Below are positions 55,819-63,436 of a DNA stretch of 64,000 bases, in pieces. The DNA lies in NCBI RefSeq assembly GCF_000020125.1, contig NC_010676.1, positions 1,922,001-1,986,000 of the forward strand. Direction: 5' to 3'. The first letter of the stretch is position 1. Each line of letters begins with the position of its first letter. The DNA comes from Paraburkholderia phytofirmans PsJN (GTDB taxonomy: Bacteria; Pseudomonadota; Gammaproteobacteria; Burkholderiales; Burkholderiaceae). The notes under the pieces were generated by a model. It did no database searches. It was given only the letters and a program-made list of their open reading frames with translations, and was not told the DNA's origin. Both the position numbers and the translations under genes were made by a program.

Positions 55819-56610
55819 TCAGCTTTCTATCCTGGCGACTTCGGCCAGGATCTGATCGCGCAATTCAAGCAGAGGCTTGGAGAGCTCAGTGACAATGGTC
55901 TGCATGGGCTCCACGGAACGCACGCTGAAATTGACGACGACCGTGCGATGACCGGGGATTGCCAAAGGTGCCGCGATAGCCACCACCTCTGGCTGCCAGC
56001 TTGCTCCGCAGTATCCATTGGCGTGGACGCTGTCCACTGCGTCCCGGATTTCGGCGTGGACGCGTGCCCATTGACCACGCTCCCGCTTCTCAAACCTGGC
56101 CATCATCCTGACGAACTCTTCTTTCGAAAGCGTCGACAGATGGGCGCGCCCGAGTGCAGTCAGGTCCATCGGAATACGTTGTCCAGACACGATCGTTCGC
56201 AACGACGCGCGTTGGTTGTAACGGATAGATTCCAGATAGACCATGTCTTCACGGTCCGCGGCAGCGAGCCCTACGTTGATGCGACGCTCCTGGGCAGCAG
56301 CGCGCATCAACGGGCCGGCGGCAAGAAGGATTGTCGAGCCGCTACGCATCGCTTGCGCGACGCTCAACACGGGAACACCAAGCCGATATGCCTTACGGCC
56401 CACGTCATGTTCGAGATAACCAGCCTCAGCGAGCGTGCGGGTGAGGCGACTCACCGTCGCTTTGGCCAGACCTGTGCGTTCGACGAGGTCCCCGTTGCCG
56501 AGCAAGGCGGCACCCGGGCCGAACGCGCTGAGTATCTCAAGACCACGTTCGAGTGACCGGTTCGACACTGTTCCGCGTGATTGCTTTTTAGGTGCCTTTC
56601 GGTCCGGCAT
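55819..56610 (-). CDS. IclR-family transcriptional regulator
   Basis: A 263-residue regulator. N-terminal winged helix-turn-helix, about 15-75 (LERGLEILSAFGPGAALLGNGDLVERTGLAKATVSRLTRTLAEAGYLEHD), then the C-terminal effector domain (NVGLAAADREDMVYLESIRYNQ, ALGRAHLSTL). It ends 14 bp from the convergent MFS gene. It probably controls the adjacent CoA ligase/enoyl-CoA hydratase/MFS genes via the GTTTCAC repeat. ATG follows GGAGACTGTTCG. Confidence 0.92.
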   Translation of the reverse strand: MPDRKAPKKQSRGTVSNRSLERGLEILSAFGPGAALLGNGDLVERTGLAKATVSRLTRTLAEAGYLEHDVGRKAYRLGVPVLSVAQAMRSGSTILLAAGPLMRAAAQERRINVGLAAADREDMVYLESIRYNQRASLRTIVSGQRIPMDLTALGRAHLSTLSKEEFVRMMARFEKRERGQWARVHAEIRDAVDSVHANGYCGASWQPEVVAIAAPLAIPGHRTVVVNFSVRSVEPMQTIVTELSKPLLELRDQILAEVARIES

Positions 56611-56639
56611 CGAACAGTCTCCAATAAATTGCAGGGTCC

Positions 56640-57031
56640 TGAAGTCGGCGTTGTCCTTGCGCCTTTTGCTTTTCGATTCGGGACCTCGGGTACAGCATTA
56701 TTGCTTCAAAAGCTCGGCGTTGCGGATCGGGTAAGTGGCAAAACCGTCCTCAGCAAAGGAAAGGAGCTGGTCGGTGAAGCAGTCGCCCGTGGCGATGTCG
56801 AGGTTGGACTGCGGCAAATCAGCGAGTTGCGTGCCGTCCCTGGGGTAGACTATGTCGGGCCTCTGCCTGCAAATCCGCAGAAGAACAGCCTGATCTCCGC
56901 AGCAATCGCGACGACTCACCGGCAGAAATCTCCGCTAAAGCCTTTCTGGCGTTTCTCTCGTCGCCCGAAAGCGCGCAAGCCCTGATCCAGAGCGGGCTCG
57001 ATCCAATCACGTCAGGACCTGGCCGGAATTA
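56640..57031 (+). pseudogene. C-terminal remnant of a ModA-like substrate-binding protein
   Basis: A stretch reading GTSGTALLLQKLGVADRV then TVLSKGKELVGEAVARGDVEVGLRQISELRAVPGVDYVGPLP matches the C-terminal half of periplasmic ABC binding proteins of the molybdate-type. After PQKNSLISAAIATT a frameshift near 56935 moves the reading to KAFLAFLSSPESAQALIQSGLDP, ending at 57029-57031. No start or signal peptide survives. A molbindin lies far away at 741, so this is not an adjacent partner. Confidence 0.72.
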
Positions 57032-57071
57032 ATTTACCAACTATAGATCTGGAGATCTTTTACTGGTACGT

Positions 57072-57330
57072 CGCAAAGCTTTTCACACTCATCTTTTCAG
57101 CATTTGCCACGCCGACTGCGTATGCTGCGACAGCGACGCACGTCGCCGACAAAACCGTTCGCCGGGGCGCCACACAGATTGAATATCTCGACCAGGGGCG
57201 TCGCCCGACGATTGTCGTGTTGCCATCGCGTGGGCCGTCCGTTCGCGACTTCGACGCGGTGGCCAATATCCTCGCTGCCGATGGATATCGAGTCATCTGT
57301 CCAGAGCCGCATCTGTCGACCAAGTGCCGA
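57072..57330 (+). pseudogene. N-terminal remnant of an exported alpha/beta-hydrolase
   Basis: The reading begins in a signal-peptide-like stretch (KLFTLIFSAFATPTAYA) and continues RRGATQIEYLDQGRRPTIVVLPSRGPSVRDFDAVANILAADGYRVICPEP, the first strand-helix part of an alpha/beta-hydrolase. It has no start codon in frame and breaks off at about 57300 before the nucleophile elbow. It lies directly next to the histidine kinase 3' end. Confidence 0.65.
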
Positions 57331-57382
57331 ACCTACCGTCGCAAAGAAGAACTGCACGAAGCGAAACCACCGCGAACTGTTC

Positions 57383-59047
57383 TCAGGGGCCGACCGTCGT
57401 CAGGAAATTCAGAAAGTCGTCCATGACAAGCGGCTTGGCGAAGTAATCGTTGAAGCCGGCTTCGACGGCGTCGCTACGATAGTCGTCGCTCGAATAACCG
57501 CTCAGCGCGACGAGCGTCAACGCTGCGTCGCCGTGCTTCTTGCGCAACGCAACCGCAACGTCGAACCCCGACATGTCCGGCAGCCCCAGATCGATCACGC
57601 CGACCGTGGGGACGAACGTATCCGTCAACGTGAGTGCGCTGGCGCCGTCGTAGGCGACCGCGCATTCGAAACCCTGCAGTTCGAGCAGCGCTGCCAGTGC
57701 GTCGGCCGAATCCTTGTTGTCGTCCACGACGAGCACCTTGTGCTCGGCGGTCAGCACCACGTGCTGCGACGACGTATCGCCCTCCGGCGCCTGCTCATCG
57801 ACTATGGGCAGCGTCACCACGATCCGGGTCCCCGCTCCCGCACCTTCGCTGAACGCGGCGACAGAGCCGCCATGATCGCGCACGAGCCGCTCCACCACGG
57901 TTAGCCCAATACCCAGGCCGGCGTCCTGCCGGCCAATCGAAGTCGGCGCCTGGGCAAACAGATCGAACACGCGCGGCAGCAAGTTCGAATCGATGCCGAC
58001 GCCCCGATCGGTAATGGCAATCTGTACTTCGTTGCCTTCCCGCATCACGAGTATCTTGATCGTGTCGGGTTGCAGCGTGTAGCGTGCGGCGTTGTGAATG
58101 ATATTGTTGAAGACCTGCTTGAGCCGCGCCGCGTCCACTCTGACGAAGATGGGTTCCAACGCACGCTCAACCGCGACTTTGTGGCCCCGCCGGTTCAGTT
58201 CCGGCAATGACATTTCGATTCCACCATCGATCAGCGCGGAGATCGACACAACCTCGGTTTGCAATTCCACCTTGCCGCGCGTAATCCGCGACACGTCCAG
58301 CAGATCGTTGACCATTCGCGACAATTGCGCGGTCTGCCGTCCGATCACCGCGTACGTTTTCTCATGCGCTTCTTTGCCGCTCTGCTGCGCCAACTGCAGC
58401 GAGAGCGAGATGGCCGCGAGCGGATTGCGCAACTCGTGCGCGAGCATGGCAAGGAACTCGTTTTTTCGCGCATCGGCGTCTTCGAGTTCAACACTCTTCC
58501 GGCGAAGCTCTTCGAGCGTCTGCATCATTTCCCGATTCTGCTGTTCGAGTTCATCCACCGGCGTCTGCGGCTTGCGCCGCGTCAGTTGCTCCGCGCGCGC
58601 GCTCACCTCGCGGCCGGACATCCGCACAGTGGCGCGCGGAAGAAACATTTCCAGCGTCACCGTCGTGCCCTTGCCCGGCTCCGTGTGAATGAAAAAGCAA
58701 TCCGTCATGCGCCGGCTACCTGGAATACCGAGCCCGACGCCCGCTTCGCGTTCGCGCGACTCCCTGAGCAGTTCGTCGAGGTTGACGATGCCGGGACCGT
58801 TGTCGCTAATCTGCGCGACCACGCATTGCAGGCCTTCGGCGTCGGTAGCGTCGCCGACGAGAAAGGTCAGCGTCCCGCCGCCTGCAAAACGGATAGCATT
58901 GCGCGCGATCTCCGAAATAGCGGTAATAAAGCGCGTTCGCTGAACATTATCAAGCCCGAACAACTCGCCGACCTGACGCGAGCGGTCACGAATGGCCACC
59001 AGGCTCAGGTTCGAACTAATAGGCGTGGACAGAATGCGATGGCGCAT
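57383..59047 (-). CDS. hybrid histidine kinase with N-terminal RsbT-like ATPase domain
   Basis: A 554-residue cytoplasmic protein. Residues 1-140 form an anti-sigma-regulator-type HATPase (ISEIARNAIRFAGGG, ISDNGPGI, GVGLGIPGSRRMTD), followed by a coiled coil (ELEQQNREMMQTLEELRRKSVELEDADARK). The HisKA domain has H204 (FLAMLAHELRNPLAA), a second HATPase domain follows (about 300-415), and then a receiver with D486 (VIDLGLPDMSG). The combination joins stressosome ATPase logic to a phosphorelay. It starts one base before the stop of the upstream phosphatase gene, so it belongs to the rsb operon. Confidence 0.93.
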   Translation of the reverse strand: MRHRILSTPISSNLSLVAIRDRSRQVGELFGLDNVQRTRFITAISEIARNAIRFAGGGTLTFLVGDATDAEGLQCVVAQISDNGPGIVNLDELLRESREREAGVGLGIPGSRRMTDCFFIHTEPGKGTTVTLEMFLPRATVRMSGREVSARAEQLTRRKPQTPVDELEQQNREMMQTLEELRRKSVELEDADARKNEFLAMLAHELRNPLAAISLSLQLAQQSGKEAHEKTYAVIGRQTAQLSRMVNDLLDVSRITRGKVELQTEVVSISALIDGGIEMSLPELNRRGHKVAVERALEPIFVRVDAARLKQVFNNIIHNAARYTLQPDTIKILVMREGNEVQIAITDRGVGIDSNLLPRVFDLFAQAPTSIGRQDAGLGIGLTVVERLVRDHGGSVAAFSEGAGAGTRIVVTLPIVDEQAPEGDTSSQHVVLTAEHKVLVVDDNKDSADALAALLELQGFECAVAYDGASALTLTDTFVPTVGVIDLGLPDMSGFDVAVALRKKHGDAALTLVALSGYSSDDYRSDAVEAGFNDYFAKPLVMDDFLNFLTTVGP

Positions 59048-59048
59048 G

Positions 59049-60041
59049 TCAGATTGCCTTTAAGACGATGATCGTAGCGTCATCGGCGTCCCGAGCGAAA
59101 TCACGGTGCAAGACACTGGCGATGAGACTGGGGTGCCGCGATATCAGACCGGGATGACGGCTCAGGCTCCAGCGCGTGGAAAGGCCGTCGGTCGTGGCAA
59201 TGAACACATTGCCGGCTGTCCACGGCCCTTCGCTCGGACGGACCGTGCGCATGTTGTAGCCGACGGTTCCGTCGGTTGAAAGCAGATGCTGCGCGCGGTC
59301 TTCGCGAGCCACGATCCCGACGATATTACCGACGCCGGCGAAGCTCATCTCGCGCCTGCCCGCATCGAACATCGCAACGGCCATCACCGCACCGCGCGTG
59401 GCCTTGATGCCCTGATGGGCGCGCCGCAAAACGTCGGCGGGAAGATCGCCCGGATCCGCTTCGAGAAACACGCTAACCGCACGATTGGACGCCTCGAACG
59501 CCATAGGCCCGTGACCCAATCCGTCCAGCAATGTCATCCACAGGCTGCCGCCCACGCGGCGTACACCCCAGGCGTCGCCGCAAACTTCCTGTCCCGCCTT
59601 CGGCGTGGATTTGAAGCCTATCTGATAACGGTCGGGCCGATTCTCCGCAGCGTTGGCAATGCGCGCGAGCAACGCCGTGCCAGCCCCTGCGACGGAATAG
59701 ATATCGAAAAGCGTAGAGTGCCGCTCGATCGTGCCGAGGCCGGCTCCAAGACTGCCGCCGGTGGAAAAGCCGTCGGTCATTGCGGTGGCGACATTGGCAA
59801 TGCCAGGCCCGCGGTCGAGTGCAATGATTTCCAGAGCTTGTGTATTGCCTTCTTCGTAGCTCCTGAGCGTGATTTCACCATGGCCGGCATACTTCAGTAT
59901 ATTGGTCGCGGCTTCCGTGAGAATCAACGCGACGTCTGCCTGACGCTTGTCGGACAGACCGAGCACATGCGCCATGTGAATGGCACGCCGGCGGATATCC
60001 GCGACACCACTTTTATCCGTCAGACTCAGCGTCGCTTCCAT
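59049..60041 (-). CDS. rsbX: SpoIIE/RsbX-type serine phosphatase with ATPase domain
   Basis: A 330-residue protein. The N-terminal HATPase domain, about 1-135 (LILTEAATNILKYAGHGEI, LDRGPGIANVATAMTDGFSTGGSLGAGLGTI), precedes a PP2C-like SpoIIE phosphatase (about 145-330, CGDAWGVRRVGGSLWMTLLDGLGHGPMAFEAS, ATTDGLSTRW, DDATIIVL). It probably dephosphorylates RsbS and RsbR to reset the stressosome. It overlaps rsbT by 16 bp. The name is by analogy with RsbX, although it has the extra ATPase domain. Confidence 0.9.
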   Translation of the reverse strand: MEATLSLTDKSGVADIRRRAIHMAHVLGLSDKRQADVALILTEAATNILKYAGHGEITLRSYEEGNTQALEIIALDRGPGIANVATAMTDGFSTGGSLGAGLGTIERHSTLFDIYSVAGAGTALLARIANAAENRPDRYQIGFKSTPKAGQEVCGDAWGVRRVGGSLWMTLLDGLGHGPMAFEASNRAVSVFLEADPGDLPADVLRRAHQGIKATRGAVMAVAMFDAGRREMSFAGVGNIVGIVAREDRAQHLLSTDGTVGYNMRTVRPSEGPWTAGNVFIATTDGLSTRWSLSRHPGLISRHPSLIASVLHRDFARDADDATIIVLKAI

Positions 60042-60493
60042 TGGGTAATGCTCACTCTGGTTCCCTGCCCCGCAGTAGAGGTAATTTCAAACTCGCTGAC
60101 CAACCGGCGCGCTCCGCCCAATCCGAGACCCATACTTTTAGCCGTACTGAAGCCGTCTTCCAATGCGCGGCTAATGTCGGGAATGCCGGGACCCGTGTCT
60201 TCAAAAACGAGCTTGAGACCGGTGCGGCCGTTCTGACTCACCTCTTCGATAGTCAACGTGCCGCCCTTGCCGTGAACCAGTGTATTGCGAGCTAATTCAC
60301 TCGCAGCAGTAACGAACTTGGTTCGCTCGAGCGTGCTAAATGCCAATCGCGTAGCCCATTCCTGGACCGCCTTGCGAGCGATATTGACCTGTTCGCCTGA
60401 GCGAATATCCAGGACGACTTCGCTTAACTTAACGATGGCGGCTCTCCTGCGTCGCCTGCGATGCGCGGAGTAACGCCATGCCCTTATCGACAT
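60026..60493 (-). CDS. rsbT: RsbT-like anti-sigma regulatory serine/threonine kinase
   Basis: A GHKL-type kinase that phosphorylates RsbS and RsbR in the stressosome. NIARKAVQEWATRLAFSTLERTKFVTAASELARNTLVHGKGGTLTIEE and FEDTGPGIPDISRALEDGFSTAKSMGLGLGGARRLVSEFEI are the ATP-binding motifs. The only canonical in-frame start, ATG at 60493, would add a Arg-rich leader that overlaps rsbS. An AGGAG site instead sits 7 bp before an ATC codon at about 60436, just before KLSEVVLDIRSG. The gene is real; the start is uncertain. Confidence 0.88.
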   Translation of the reverse strand: MSIRAWRYSAHRRRRRRAAIVKLSEVVLDIRSGEQVNIARKAVQEWATRLAFSTLERTKFVTAASELARNTLVHGKGGTLTIEEVSQNGRTGLKLVFEDTGPGIPDISRALEDGFSTAKSMGLGLGGARRLVSEFEITSTAGQGTRVSITQWKRR

Positions 60494-60806
60494 CGAGCGC
60501 AGTTCGGATACCTTGAAGCGACATGCCCAATTCGACCAGCGTAATTGCCACAGCAGGCCGCATGCCTACCAGAACCGTGGCGGCGTCCATGATACGGGCC
60601 ATCGCGGCGATATGGCCGAGCGTACGGCCAATGAAAGAATCTACGATTTCCAGTGCCGAAATGTCGATCAGGACGCCTTTCGCACGCGTGCGCTCAATGC
60701 GCGATGTCAGATCGTCCTGCAGACTGAGCACCAATTCGTCATGAAGCTCGACCTGAATCGACACCAGAAGGAATTCACCGAGCTTGAGAACTGGAATCTG
60801 CTCCAT
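60429..60806 (-). CDS. rsbS: RsbS stressosome scaffold (STAS domain)
   Basis: A 125-residue STAS-domain protein. IDISALEIVDSFIGRTLGHIAAMARIMDAATVLVGMRP is the phosphorylation region, with S57 of the D56-S57 pair as the expected RsbT target. It forms the stressosome core with RsbR. It follows rsbR with a one-base gap and overlaps the rsbT region. ATG at 60806. Confidence 0.95.
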   Translation of the reverse strand: MEQIPVLKLGEFLLVSIQVELHDELVLSLQDDLTSRIERTRAKGVLIDISALEIVDSFIGRTLGHIAAMARIMDAATVLVGMRPAVAITLVELGMSLQGIRTALDVDKGMALLRASQATQESRHR

Positions 60807-60807
60807 A

Positions 60808-61674
60808 TCAGTTATCCTGCTTCGCCGTGATCGCGGCCACTGTCATGCCGACGCGCCGCAACGCGACCTTGAGTGCCTCTGCCAAAGTGGCTTTTGTGAC
60901 CACGTCGCCAAGATCGACACCGAGGTGAACGATGGTCTGTGCAATCTGCGGACGAATACCGCTGATAATGCATTCGGCACCCATCAGACGCGCAGCAGCA
61001 ACGGTCTTCAACAGATGCTGCGCGACGAGCGTGTCGACGGTAGGCACACCGGTAATGTCGATAATGGCAATGGCGGCTTCGTTCTCCACGATCGAATCGA
61101 GCAGGCTTTCCATCACGACCTGCGTGCGCTCGCTGTCGAGTGTGCCGATCAATGGCAGCGCCACGATCGAATCCCAAAGCCTTACCACGGGCGTGGTGAG
61201 ATCGAGAAGTTCCTGCTGTTGACGCTCGATGATTTCCTGGCGCGTTTGCTGATACGACTCGACAGTCAGCAACCCCAGTTTGTCGAGCACGACTGTCAGC
61301 TTCCACACTTCATTGGCAAGACCCGCCGCGTCCTTACCGAGTTCTTTACGCAGCGCGTCGAACAACGGCTTCTTGAGCGAGAACACGAAGGTAGCGGTTT
61401 CCGCGGGCGAGAAACCCTGAATGACACGCTCGCGCGACAAAGCAGCGAGGTGCGCCTTGATGGGCTCCCACACTTCGCTGCTCATTGCTTCGTCGTAGTC
61501 GCTTTTAACGGCGCGAGCAAACAGCGAGAGAAATACTCGCGACGTCTCCTTTAATTCGCCTTCCGTAATCACGCCCTGCCTGGCGCTGCCGGTCAATTGC
61601 TCATTGACCCAGACCTTAAGAATGCTCGTCTCGTCTTTCCCGAGAATAGCCGCCAAATTTGTCTGATCGCTCAA
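60808..61674 (-). CDS. rsbR: RsbR-like stressosome sensor (STAS domain)
   Basis: An approximately 288-residue protein. The N-terminal non-haem globin-like or all-helical sensor domain (about 1-150, RQGVITEGELKETSRVFLSLFARAVKSDYDEA) leads through a linker helix (IIERQQQELLDLTTPVVRLWDSIVALPLIGTLDSERTQVVMESLL) to a C-terminal STAS domain (AIAIIDITGVPTVDTLVAQHLLKTV with Thr phosphorylation sites). The TTG at 61674 is chosen because AGGAG lies 6 bp before it; a longer frame to 61794 has no such site. It is the first gene of rsbR-rsbS-rsbT-rsbX-kinase. Confidence 0.92.
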   Translation of the reverse strand: MSDQTNLAAILGKDETSILKVWVNEQLTGSARQGVITEGELKETSRVFLSLFARAVKSDYDEAMSSEVWEPIKAHLAALSRERVIQGFSPAETATFVFSLKKPLFDALRKELGKDAAGLANEVWKLTVVLDKLGLLTVESYQQTRQEIIERQQQELLDLTTPVVRLWDSIVALPLIGTLDSERTQVVMESLLDSIVENEAAIAIIDITGVPTVDTLVAQHLLKTVAAARLMGAECIISGIRPQIAQTIVHLGVDLGDVVTKATLAEALKVALRRVGMTVAAITAKQDN

Positions 61675-62456
61675 TCTTCGCTCCTGTATGGGTTTAAGCG
61701 GTTGCAACAAGTGCGTCATCATACAATGAGCACTTTCCAATTGATGCGTGTTCCCGATTGGTTGTATATGCATCAGTAAAAAATGCCACCGCATCGTTCG
61801 CGGTTGATGTCTATTGCCGTAATAACGGCCGATTGCAGCAGGTCAAAAGATAATTCCTTTATGATTTCTGCCGATCCGCCGCAGTGAGACTTTCTCCAAC
61901 GGGGAGCTTCGCGCAACGCAAATCACGTACGTTGCTATCGCCTCAGGTCGTCCGCTTCGTAATGGACAACCGGCGGCGCCCTACTCTTAATACGCTGCCG
62001 GTCAACGCAAACGTTTTACTGGAAAGCGAAACCATGTTCCGCACTGGCCGGCAACGAATAGCGCAGGGTGTCAGCGTCCGTCCGCGAGGCGGCTATTGTT
62101 GAGAGCACGGCAAAAGCGCGGGTGTCGCGATTCAGAAAACGCAGGACTATTTATGTAAGGCGCCGCGCATGCTGGTCTTGCGCGGTTCGGGTCAGTCGAT
62201 GGTGCGTGCGCGGCATTGTCCATTGCCGAGTACGCCGATAGCACTGGCGATGCAGAACTTCAAATCCCTTGTTGCCATTTCGACCGTGGCGTCGTCGTCA
62301 GCTACGAACAATTCGACGCTCGACGGTGCCGTCTTATCCATCATCCCTCTGAAGAATCAAAGCCCCTCCTGAGCAATTTTGAAAAACATTTGATTTTTGG
62401 AAAGACTTTCCACTATCATGGCTCGGACGTCAAAAGACTCAACTCGGGTAATCATC
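61675..62456. other. long intergenic region with IclR promoter at its end
   Basis: About 780 bp between the divergent rsbR and iclR genes. No convincing gene is seen apart from short frames without ribosome sites. The last 70 bp carry the iclR promoter and operator, described separately. The rsb operon promoter must lie here as well, but no clear -35/-10 was identified. Confidence 0.5.
62390..62419 (+). promoter_or_regulatory. IclR promoter with operator between -35 and -10
   Basis: -35 TTGATT (62390-62395), 18-bp spacer, -10 TATCAT (62414-62419). The perfect palindrome TGGAAAGACTTTCCA at 62398-62412 fills the spacer and matches the TGGAAATNATTTCCA operator form of IclR regulators in its outer six bases. 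Autorepression is expected. Confidence 0.8.
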
Positions 62457-63272
62457 ATGAGCGCTGTAGCTGAACGCATCCTCCGTGTACTGGAAGAGCT
62501 CGCCAGTACGCCAGAAGGCAAAACGCTTTCAGAACTCTCCGCCAAGCTCGATTTGCCGGTGAGCGCTACGCATCGTCTTCTTGCCGATCTGGTTGAGCAA
62601 GGTTACGTGCGCAAGGACGAACGGCGCGGCGAATTTTCGCTGACCATGAAACTTCCTTCGCTGGGACTGCGATTTCTCAGCGCAGGCGGGGTCGTTGACG
62701 TCGCCCAACCCATCCTGGAACGACTTGCGGCTACCTCAGGCGAGTTGGTTCGGCTTGCGATCGTCGATGGCGAGCAGTTGATTTACGTTGCCAAGGCGCA
62801 AGGCGCGCGACAAGGTATCCGCTACGACCCGGAGATGGGTCGTGCGGTGACTCTTTCATGCAGTGCGGCAGGAATGATCTGGCTCGCTGGCAAAAGCGAT
62901 GAAGACGCGATTCGGCTTGTGTCTAATCAGGGCTTTGGCATGCCGTCAGACTTTGGTCCGCTTGCGCCGACCACGTTCAAAGCTCTACTGCCAATGATCG
63001 AGCTTGCGCGCAAAAATGGCTACGCAACGACTCAAGACATGTTTCTACCGGCGATGAGTTCTATGGCTGCGCCTGTGCATCTGAGCAATGGCGAAGTGCG
63101 CGCAATTCTGATCATCGCGGGACCGATGTCACGGTTGACCGAAGAGAGAATGCAAGAGCTAGCTCCGGCGCTCATCGCGACCGCAACAGAATTGTCCGAT
63201 GCAAGCGGAGTGTCGCCCATGCTTAAGCAGGCGCTGCAAGGCGCCAGCCGCACGGCAAGCGCTGAGCATTAG
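62457..63272 (+). CDS. IclR-family transcriptional regulator
   Basis: A 271-residue regulator. Winged helix-turn-helix about 5-65 (VAERILRVLEELASTPEGKTLSELSAKLDLPVSATHRLLADLVEQGYVRKDERRGEF), then the effector-binding domain (LVRLAIVDGEQLIYVAKAQGARQGIRYDPEMGRAVTLSCSAAGMIWLAG). The ATG at 62457 is preferred to one at 62418 because the promoter -10 lies at 62414-62419 and the predicted start site near 62426. It is followed after 164 bp by an MHS transporter, which it probably controls. Confidence 0.92.
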   Translation: MSAVAERILRVLEELASTPEGKTLSELSAKLDLPVSATHRLLADLVEQGYVRKDERRGEFSLTMKLPSLGLRFLSAGGVVDVAQPILERLAATSGELVRLAIVDGEQLIYVAKAQGARQGIRYDPEMGRAVTLSCSAAGMIWLAGKSDEDAIRLVSNQGFGMPSDFGPLAPTTFKALLPMIELARKNGYATTQDMFLPAMSSMAAPVHLSNGEVRAILIIAGPMSRLTEERMQELAPALIATATELSDASGVSPMLKQALQGASRTASAEH

Positions 63273-63325
63273 GCCAGGGCGTCCATTGCCGGACGTTATC
63301 CGTTGGTGACTTGATGTAGTGACAT

Positions 63326-63343
63326 GGCGAATTGAAATTCGCC
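63326..63343. repeat. 18-bp perfect palindrome upstream of MHS transporter
   Basis: GGCGAATT-GA-AATTCGCC, an 8-2-8 inverted repeat between the iclR stop and the transporter start. It has no T-run, so an operator or a short mRNA hairpin is more likely than a terminator. Confidence 0.6.
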
Positions 63344-63436
63344 CATGCTTCAGACCTGATATTTAGTAGTAGAAATCAAAATTATCGATTGACGCAAGAG
63401 CCGCACGGACTCTTTTAAAGACAGCAGGAGACACGC

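Noticed and set aside
61884..62373. Short plus-strand frames in the rsbR/iclR intergenic region
   Set aside because: No ribosome sites; one stretch (HFDRGVVVSYEQFD) looks protein-like but matches no family I recognise.
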